Origin: DAOQAU01 sp964640325
Lineage (GTDB): Bacteria; Cyanobacteriota; Vampirovibrionia; Gastranaerophilales; Gastranaerophilaceae
Direction: 5' to 3'
Assembly (NCBI GenBank): GCA_964640325.1
Contig: CAZXID010000011.1
Coordinates: 1-60,350, forward strand
Length of the DNA stretch: 60,350 nucleotides
This document shows, one piece after another, positions 54,911-60,350 of this stretch. How positions within the stretch are numbered: position 1 is the stretch's first letter; every line of letters starts with the position of its first letter. Under the pieces are notes generated by a model that saw nothing but the letters and a program-made list of their open reading frames with translations, was not told the origin of the DNA and searched no databases. A program made the position numbers and the translations under genes.

Positions 54911-56014
54911 TTAATCCTTTAATATTTTATCAATTACATTAGCCGCGGTCGCCTGAATTGCAGGAATAGCAACTGAATTACCGAATTGCTTGTATGCGTG
55001 AACATCAGAAATCTCAAATTTGAATATATCAGGGAATCCCTGAAGTCTTGCCCACTCGCGTGGAGTCATTTTTCTGATACCTCTTCTGTTAATTTGGCCT
55101 TTGATGTGAGTAACAGGGGTAAAATCTTTCAATCGATTGTCAATAATCAGGTTTCTTTCTCTGCCCATTCCACCGGTAACTATTGTATTTGAAACTCCAT
55201 TCAGATCTTTTATTTCGTACCCAAAACCATTCCCCTTAGCTTCATTTCTTGATTTGTGTCTTTCCAATCCTTCCAAATAAGTGGTTGAAAGATAATATTT
55301 TGCACTTACTACGTCTTTTTCAATAATATCTTTTATCGATTTTGTTGTATCAGTAGGCTCCGGATAGGCAAAATCTTCGGCCTTTATTCCCATGTCGGGT
55401 CTAAACCCCACAATAAAAATTCTTTCGCGATTTTGCGGTACTCCGAAATTTTTTGCATTCACTATTTGCGGATCAGGTACAATGTAGCCTAAGTCTTCTC
55501 TTAATACATTTAAAATTGTGTTTAAAGTCTTGCCTTGTCTGTGATTAACCAGCCCCTTTACGTTTTCCAAAAAGAAGGCTTTAGGTTGTTTTTCTTTAAT
55601 AATCCTTGCTACATCGAAAAACAAAGTTCCTCTCGTATCTTTAAATCCGCCTCTTTTGCCTGCAATAGAAAAAGCTTGGCATGGAAAGCCGCCAACCAGG
55701 ATATCGTGGTCAGGAACATCTTTTTCATGAATTTTTGTTATGTCGCCGTATGGTTTTTCACCGAAATTTAATTCATAAGTTTTTTGTGCGTGCTCATCAA
55801 TTTCCGAGCTGAATACACATTCGCCACCGAGGTTCTGAAAAGCAATGCGCATGCCGCCAATCCCCGCGAACAGATCAATAAAAGTAAAAGTAGCATTTAT
55901 AGGCGCAGGAAAAGGAATACTCGATTTTTTACCTGAGTATACTTTTAAACTAAATACTTTACCGTCGCTGACCCGGATATTTTCTTCTTTTTCAATTACC
56001 GCGTTTGTACTCAT
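54911..56014 (-). CDS. DNA cytosine C5-methyltransferase (M.HpaII-like)
   Basis: A 367-residue protein from ATG 56014, which overlaps the vsr stop (ATGA) and has AGGGG upstream. Motifs I FIDLFAGIGGMRIAFQNLGG, IV GGFPCQAFSIAG (catalytic Cys), VI FFLENVKGL, VIII QNRERIFIVGF and X YKQFGNSVAIPA are all present, with a target-recognition region about 250-310. It would protect host DNA, probably at CCGG, from the HpaII-like enzyme encoded next. Confidence 0.88.
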   Translation of the reverse strand: MSTNAVIEKEENIRVSDGKVFSLKVYSGKKSSIPFPAPINATFTFIDLFAGIGGMRIAFQNLGGECVFSSEIDEHAQKTYELNFGEKPYGDITKIHEKDVPDHDILVGGFPCQAFSIAGKRGGFKDTRGTLFFDVARIIKEKQPKAFFLENVKGLVNHRQGKTLNTILNVLREDLGYIVPDPQIVNAKNFGVPQNRERIFIVGFRPDMGIKAEDFAYPEPTDTTKSIKDIIEKDVVSAKYYLSTTYLEGLERHKSRNEAKGNGFGYEIKDLNGVSNTIVTGGMGRERNLIIDNRLKDFTPVTHIKGQINRRGIRKMTPREWARLQGFPDIFKFEISDVHAYKQFGNSVAIPAIQATAANVIDKILKD

Positions 56015-56424
56015 CTTACCCCTATAGCTTTTTCTATTGTTTGGATACAAGTTGTTGTATCCTTTTCTATTTCTTTTCCCCAGAACCTGAGAACTTGCCA
56101 GCCTGACTCTTTTAAAGTCTTGTTTACTTCTTTATCTCTGCTGATATTTGATTCTATTTTTTTAATCCAGAAATCTTGATTAGATTTTATTTCTTTTTTC
56201 TTGTTATCCCAATCAAAGCCATGCCAAAATTCACTATCACAAAAGATCACAAGCTTATATTTTGTAAGGACAATATCGGGTTTCCCGACAAGCTCTTTAC
56301 GATTTTTTCTGTACCTGTAGCCTCTTTCCCAAAGAGCCTTACGAAGTTTTAATTCAATTTTGCTGTCCTTGTTTTTAACAGCTCTCATGTTTTTACTTCG
56401 TTGTTCTTTGGTGAGCTTATCCAT
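56011..56424 (-). CDS. vsr: Vsr very-short-patch mismatch endonuclease
   Basis: A 137-residue protein from ATG 56424 (MDKLTKEQRSKNMRAVKNKD), preferred over an upstream ATG because the family begins here. Vsr hallmarks: KPDIVLTKYKLVIFCDSEFW (active-site D), HGFDWDN and WQVLRFWGKEI. Vsr nicks T:G mismatches arising from deamination of 5-methylcytosine, so it repairs damage caused by the adjacent C5-methyltransferase. It is coupled to the methyltransferase gene by an ATGA overlap. Confidence 0.88.
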   Translation of the reverse strand: MDKLTKEQRSKNMRAVKNKDSKIELKLRKALWERGYRYRKNRKELVGKPDIVLTKYKLVIFCDSEFWHGFDWDNKKKEIKSNQDFWIKKIESNISRDKEVNKTLKESGWQVLRFWGKEIEKDTTTCIQTIEKAIGVR

Positions 56425-56538
56425 AACTTGATTATAAATCAAGAATTCTCGATAAATCATCTTTTTAACGAAACTTTAAAGAAACTTATCGTTTTGTTGA
56501 CGGAAAGCATAATATGGCTTTTAAACACTAAAATAAAA

Positions 56539-56775
56539 TTAATCTTTTGCTTTATAATCATAGTCAAAATCAAATAAGTCTTTTATGTGGATTCCCAAAG
56601 CTCGTGCAAATTTAACTGTGGTTTTTAATCCCGGTAATTTTTGTCCGCTTTCAATTTTACCAATATAGGATTTTGAGCACTCAGCTTCAACTGACAATTG
56701 TCCTTTTGACATATTGGCAGCTTCTCTTAATTCTTGTAGTTTTGTTGCAAACTTAATAAGTGCTTCATCTTTCAT
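56539..56775 (-). CDS. Xre-type controller protein of the restriction-modification operon
   Basis: A 78-residue protein, almost entirely a helix-turn-helix (LQELREAANMSKGQLSVEAE, SKSYIGKIESGQKLPGLKTT). The size and place before vsr, M and R genes match C-proteins that delay expression of the endonuclease. A palindrome GTAGAC-5-GTCTAC lies 34-50 bases upstream and is the probable binding site. The gap of 78 bases before vsr may hold a second control point. Confidence 0.8.
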   Translation of the reverse strand: MKDEALIKFATKLQELREAANMSKGQLSVEAECSKSYIGKIESGQKLPGLKTTVKFARALGIHIKDLFDFDYDYKAKD

Positions 56776-56808
56776 ACGAATATTGTGCTATAGTTAGTTC
56801 AAGGTGTC

Positions 56809-56825
56809 GTAGACTATTTGTCTAC
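56809..56825. promoter_or_regulatory. C-box-like operator
   Basis: GTAGAC (56809-56814), TATTT, GTCTAC (56820-56825): a perfect 6-bp inverted repeat with a 5-base spacer, in the divergent gap between the Xre gene and the nuclease-like gene. The layout resembles C-boxes of C-protein-controlled restriction systems. Confidence 0.6.
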
Positions 56826-56866
56826 CAATGATAAATCTTTACGACAAGTAACTGAAGGAGGCGAGA

Positions 56867-57382
56867 ATGTTATTATCAAAAGAAGGATTTTACGACTGGG
56901 CTTACAGTGACCTGTTGGTTAACAATCAGCGAGGGCATTTTGCAGAATATCTCGTAGCAGTCGCGCTGGGGATTACCGACCAAAAACGACTTGAGTGGGA
57001 CCCGTACGATCTGCTCTACGGCAACATAAAAATTGAAATAAAAAGTGCCGCTTACGTTCAAAGCTGGGAGCAAGAAAAGCCCTCCAACATCGGTTTTGAC
57101 ATTAAACCAACACGTGATTGGGATTATGAAGTAAACAAAAGAGAAGAAACGCTTAAGAGGCAGTCAGACCTGTACATATTCTGCCACTTGAAGCACAAAG
57201 ACAAAGCAACCATTAACCCCGCAGACGTCACTCAATGGGATTTTTACATCGCACCGACCGCATTATTGAACGAAAAATTCAAAGACCAAAAACGGGTGTC
57301 TTTGTCGGTGTTGAGAGAAAGAGGGTTTGAGCCTGTTAACTTCAATGACATAAAAAGCAAAGTTGATTCGATATTTAATTAA
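56867..57382 (+). CDS. Restriction-endonuclease-like protein
   Basis: A 171-residue protein. WDPYDLLYGNIKIEIKSAAY (about residues 45-64) contains the D...ExK pattern of PD-(D/E)xK nucleases; NQRGHFAEYLVAVALG before it supplies the usual first helix with Glu. It lies divergent from the Xre gene and convergent with the terminase gene, separated by a strong terminator. ATG 56867 has GGAGG. Similar small proteins occur in phages and islands; the substrate is unknown. Confidence 0.65.
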   Translation: MLLSKEGFYDWAYSDLLVNNQRGHFAEYLVAVALGITDQKRLEWDPYDLLYGNIKIEIKSAAYVQSWEQEKPSNIGFDIKPTRDWDYEVNKREETLKRQSDLYIFCHLKHKDKATINPADVTQWDFYIAPTALLNEKFKDQKRVSLSVLRERGFEPVNFNDIKSKVDSIFN

Positions 57383-57392
57383 GGCATTAAAA

Positions 57393-57421
57393 GAGGGCGC
57401 TGCTTTTAAAGCAGCGCCCTC
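57393..57421. terminator. Bidirectional terminator between convergent genes
   Basis: GAGGGCGCTGC, loop TTTTAAA, GCAGCGCCCTC: a perfect 11-bp GC-rich stem between the nuclease-like gene and the terminase gene. Confidence 0.85.
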
Positions 57422-57431
57422 TGCAAAATTA

Positions 57432-58886
57432 TTATGCGTATAATACCCGAGCCCTAGGTTCATTATATTTGTCTAACAAAGCCTGACTTAAGGCATCACA
57501 TTGATCGTCGTGTTTTACCGCAGGAAAACGCAACAGTTCCTGTTCAAAGTCGTACCACCAGCTTGGACAATCATCAGGGAACATACAGGTGCCGTTTTCG
57601 ATATAATGCGAAACCGACATTAATCTTGAGCGCTTATTTGCATCAGGCTTGACTCCTTTTGTATAAACTGAATGATTTTCCTTCAATTCCTGAATTAAGC
57701 TTGTACCTGAGACGTGATCCTCAATAAGAACATCCGGCGAATAGCCAAATTCCTTTTTCGCCTCATCATGCAACTTTTTGACCTTCCTGACCAAATCTGG
57801 AAATTCAAGTTTTGCCCTGTAAATCTCCAACAGATAGTATTTTTTGTCCTGATCCTGCAAAACTTTTGCACAAGCGGAATAATCATTATGATTTTCAATC
57901 TTATTTGCGGTATCCCAAGAGTGGATTATCCTGCGGATCTTAATCTTGCCGCTTTGGATTGCCGCCATAAGCTCTTTTTGACTGTAATAGTGCAGCCACT
58001 CTTTTTTAATGAGCCCGCCTTCAATAGGAGCAGGATTTTGCTGGTATTGCCCTGCAAAATGATACTCTCCTGATGTCGCTTTAATTTGAAGTAATTGCTC
58101 GATATTTTCCCTCTCGGGATGAAGTGCTTCACCCTTTTTTCTGACAATTTTTTCGCCGCTCTTCAGAATGTATTCTTCGTCAGTTTCGGCAATCGCCTGC
58201 ATTCGTAGCAGAGAAAAACTCGGGTCGTTTTCAAGTAAATAACCCGTTAAATCATCTTCGTGCAACCTTTGCATTACCAGAAGTATTCTGCCTTCTTTTT
58301 TATTATTAAGGCGTGAATACAGGGTGTTACAATACCAATCGTTCGTTTTTTCTCTGATTGTATCAGAAAAAGCATCTTGCGGCTTCAGCGGGTCGTCGAT
58401 AATCAAATAATCTGCACCGCGGCCCGTGAGCGTTCCGTTTACAGATGTTGCATATCGACCGCCACCTTTTGTGGTTTCAAAGTCATGAGTCGCTCTTTTT
58501 GACAATTTTGTGCGCGGGAAAAGTTCCCTGTACCAAGGTGCTTCCATAACCCTTCGGCACTTATTGGCAAGATCCAGTGAAAGTTCATCTGCGTAACTGA
58601 CCGCAATAATCGTTGCTTTCGGATTGTGACCCAAAATAAATGCCGGCAATGCCACTGAACAGATTATTGATTTCATATACCTTGGCGGGATATTAATAAT
58701 CAACCTTTTATTTTTGCCGCTCAAAACATCCATTATGTAATCGCATATTACGCTAACATACCAGCAGTCAATAAAAGTCGAATTAGGTGAAACTTCATTA
58801 AAGACCTTTATTGAAAATGATTTAAAATCTCTGCGCAGCAGTGCGTTAAAAAATTCCTTTTTGTCATTGTTATTTGTCATTTTCAT
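57432..58886 (-). CDS. terL: Phage terminase large subunit (TerL)
   Basis: A 484-residue protein. ATPase: RLIINIPPRYMKSIICSVAL (Walker A variant), then DYLIIDDPLKPQDAFS (Walker B). Nuclease domain: IIHSWDTANKIENHNDYSAC, VLIEDHVSGTSLIQEL and KHDDQCDALSQALLDK, with three Asp clusters for metal. TerL packages DNA into proheads. The frame looks intact, but the portal and capsid genes that should follow are absent; a terminator and the restriction island come instead. Confidence 0.88.
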   Translation of the reverse strand: MKMTNNNDKKEFFNALLRRDFKSFSIKVFNEVSPNSTFIDCWYVSVICDYIMDVLSGKNKRLIINIPPRYMKSIICSVALPAFILGHNPKATIIAVSYADELSLDLANKCRRVMEAPWYRELFPRTKLSKRATHDFETTKGGGRYATSVNGTLTGRGADYLIIDDPLKPQDAFSDTIREKTNDWYCNTLYSRLNNKKEGRILLVMQRLHEDDLTGYLLENDPSFSLLRMQAIAETDEEYILKSGEKIVRKKGEALHPERENIEQLLQIKATSGEYHFAGQYQQNPAPIEGGLIKKEWLHYYSQKELMAAIQSGKIKIRRIIHSWDTANKIENHNDYSACAKVLQDQDKKYYLLEIYRAKLEFPDLVRKVKKLHDEAKKEFGYSPDVLIEDHVSGTSLIQELKENHSVYTKGVKPDANKRSRLMSVSHYIENGTCMFPDDCPSWWYDFEQELLRFPAVKHDDQCDALSQALLDKYNEPRARVLYA

Positions 58887-59310
58887 TTCCCTCCATAATT
58901 ATTTTTTGTAAATACATTTTTATAATCGCTTCATCATCCGTACTCATTGAAGCCATAACCTTTTGTTGGTCTTCTTCTTTGAGGTCGGAATTCAAAATAT
59001 GCGGCAGCAACACAGAAGTCGCTTTCATATCACCTTTTACCGCTTTATTTACGGTTTGCAGGATAATTGCCGTCTTTTTTGACAGTTTAACCGTTTTACC
59101 GTTTTCCGTAACAACCATCGTCTGAGACAATACTTCATTCAGCAGTGTGTGAAAATTTTTACTGCCCTTGGGCCTGCCGCGGCGGTTACCGGAGCGCCCT
59201 TTTTGAAACTGCTTCACCTTCGGCGGTTTCCCGTAGCCGACTTCATAACTTTGGGGTTGGCTGTCATCTGTTGACTGATTTTCATTTTCAAATTCATCTT
59301 GATTGTTCAT
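58870..59310 (-). CDS. Terminase-small-subunit-like protein (DUF5681)
   Basis: From ATG 59310 (146 residues), chosen for AAGGAG just upstream. It contains KQFQKGRSGNRRGRPKGSKN, the DUF5681 signature, then helices LLNEVLSQTMVVTENGKTVK. Members sit before TerL and probably bind the packaging site. It overlaps TerL by 17 bases and the methylase gene by 17 bases. Confidence 0.78.
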   Translation of the reverse strand: MNNQDEFENENQSTDDSQPQSYEVGYGKPPKVKQFQKGRSGNRRGRPKGSKNFHTLLNEVLSQTMVVTENGKTVKLSKKTAIILQTVNKAVKGDMKATSVLLPHILNSDLKEEDQQKVMASMSTDDEAIIKMYLQKIIMEGNENDK

Positions 59311-60350
59311 CTTTTTCTCCTTCTTTTTTAACTGTTTGTAGTAACTCTTTATATGTTTTGCCCGATTCAACGTGAATCGCTTCTTTGCCGGTGATTTCTT
59401 CCCACCGACGAATAACTGTATCCGTATACAAAGGCTCAATTTCTATCCCATAGCAAATTCTGCCGCATTGCTCTGCCGCTATAAGAGTCGTTCCCGACCC
59501 TAAAAAAGCATCAAGCACAATCTGTCCTCGTTTTGTGGCGTCAAGAATTGCGTCTTTTACTAATTCAACGGATTTGACTGTCGGGTGGAATTTCAAATTG
59601 TCCTGTTCCTTGCCGAATGAATTTACCCCTGGATAATCCCAAACGTTGCATCTGTATCTGCCGTGTGAGCCGAGTTCGACGTTGTTTATATGAGGGGCGG
59701 TTCCGTTTTTAAAAACAAAGACGAGCTCGTGTTTTGAGCGGTAAAATGAACCCATTCCGCCTATATTTTTATTCCAGACGCACAGGTTTATATACGCATC
59801 GTAAACTTCTGTACCGGCACCGATAATTTCTTTTATGTGGCGCCAGTCCATACAGATATAATGTAAAGAACCACTGATAGAGAACTCTTTCAACAATAAA
59901 AAGTTCGTTTTTAAGAAATTCTGGAACTCACCGCTTCCCATTTCACCGGAAGCCATCGCAAATTCTTTGTGTTTAACTTTACCGTTGCCGCAAACATGCC
60001 CGTTAATAGGAACATTGTAAGGCGGGTCTGTAAAAATCATATGAGCTTTTTTATTTTCAAAAAGCTGTTCATACGTTTTTTTATCCAACGAATTACCGCA
60101 AATGATTCTGTGCTTGCTTAACTGCCATATGTCGCCCATTTTTGAAACGATTTCATCTTCTGCGATGAACGGAACCGCGTTTGCTTTTTCATCGAGTTTG
60201 ACCTTTTTTTCGGTCAAACTCGAATCAAGCATCACGTCGATATCAGCGTTGTCAAAACCCGTAATATCAAGTGAAAAATTCAGCTCCAGCTTATCAAGCT
60301 CCTGAAATTCCAGTTTCAACAAATCCTGATCCCAATCCCCGTTCTCTGTT
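59294..60350 (-). CDS. ParB-type phage DNA methyltransferase, 5' end beyond window
   Basis: The frame stays open to the window edge (ENGDWDQDLLKLEFQELDKL at the edge), so the N-terminal ParB/Srx-like domain lies outside. Visible are MIFTDPPYNVPI (motif IV, DPPY) and VLDAFLGSGTTLIAAEQCGR (motif I), giving an N4-cytosine or N6-adenine methyltransferase of the beta order. Such genes commonly precede terS and terL in phages and may mark packaging DNA or block host restriction. Confidence 0.85.
   Translation of the reverse strand, partial: TENGDWDQDLLKLEFQELDKLELNFSLDITGFDNADIDVMLDSSLTEKKVKLDEKANAVPFIAEDEIVSKMGDIWQLSKHRIICGNSLDKKTYEQLFENKKAHMIFTDPPYNVPINGHVCGNGKVKHKEFAMASGEMGSGEFQNFLKTNFLLLKEFSISGSLHYICMDWRHIKEIIGAGTEVYDAYINLCVWNKNIGGMGSFYRSKHELVFVFKNGTAPHINNVELGSHGRYRCNVWDYPGVNSFGKEQDNLKFHPTVKSVELVKDAILDATKRGQIVLDAFLGSGTTLIAAEQCGRICYGIEIEPLYTDTVIRRWEEITGKEAIHVESGKTYKELLQTVKKEGEKDEQSR

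Overview
The window is AT-rich, Gram-negative bacterial DNA using the standard bacterial code. TGA is a working stop, seen in several ATGA gene overlaps. MlaA-type outer-membrane lipid transport, a FliN/FliY-like motor-switch protein, a bacterial GT6 blood-group-type glycosyltransferase and a lone SPASM radical SAM protein fit a gut bacterium. I would guess a Gastranaerophilales (Melainabacteria/Vampirovibrionia)-like host, but no rRNA or marker gene here proves it. There is no intact tRNA, no rRNA and no CRISPR array.

Positions 1-17.7 kb look like chromosome. There is a three-gene operon (HD-like protein, FliN/FliY-like protein, TPR protein), a SprA-type metalloprotease-like protein, envelope and glycan genes, and an MlaA domain fused to an alpha/beta hydrolase. 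A surface-sugar cluster follows: CMP-sugar synthetase, FdtA/FdtC/FdtB-like enzymes for a dTDP-3-acetamido-3,6-dideoxyhexose, glycosyltransferases, a GT6 enzyme with NGN in place of DxD, and a nucleotide-sugar epimerase. A 78-bp hairpin repeat occurs twice in inverted orientation (9.75 and 14.49 kb) and creates false upstream start codons for two neighbouring genes.

Positions 17.9-25.6 kb form a first accessory island. It holds a Fic protein, an N-terminally deleted tyrosine integrase, an IetAS-like pair (AAA ATPase plus subtilase) preceded by five TGAACA repeats spaced 20-21 bp, and an unnamed two-gene operon with a PD-(D/E)xK-like protein. At 25.75 kb lies the 3' half of an initiator tRNA-Met gene followed by its terminator, the usual scar of an integrated element extending to the right.

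From 25.8 kb to the right edge lies a long composite island. In order it holds: (i) an operon with a Cys-rich methyltransferase-like protein, a DUF1848 radical-SAM-like protein, an unknown protein and an Xre-ImmA/IrrE protein; (ii) MuA-like transposase, MuB-like ATPase and a tyrosine recombinase in one operon; (iii) a four-gene operon of a Zn-ribbon plus nucleoside-deoxyribosyltransferase/TIR-like effector, UvrD helicase-nuclease, McrB and McrC; (iv) two small secreted repeat proteins, a 48-aa protein, a TPR protein and a WYL regulator; (v) a tightly overlapping five-gene operon of an alpha-CTD/sigma-region-4 protein, PLD-SF2 helicase, a 64-aa protein, a DndD-like SMC ATPase and a 164-aa protein; (vi) an HpaII-like restriction-modification system with Vsr and an Xre controller; and (vii) orphan phage packaging genes (ParB-type methylase, TerS-like, TerL).

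The strongest candidate for an undescribed system is operon (v) with its WYL regulator. A 17-bp motif, about ACGTCAAAATCGGACAT, sits over the promoter of the WYL gene, over the promoter of the five-gene operon, and as an inverted pair between the small secreted and 48-aa genes. This suggests one regulon.
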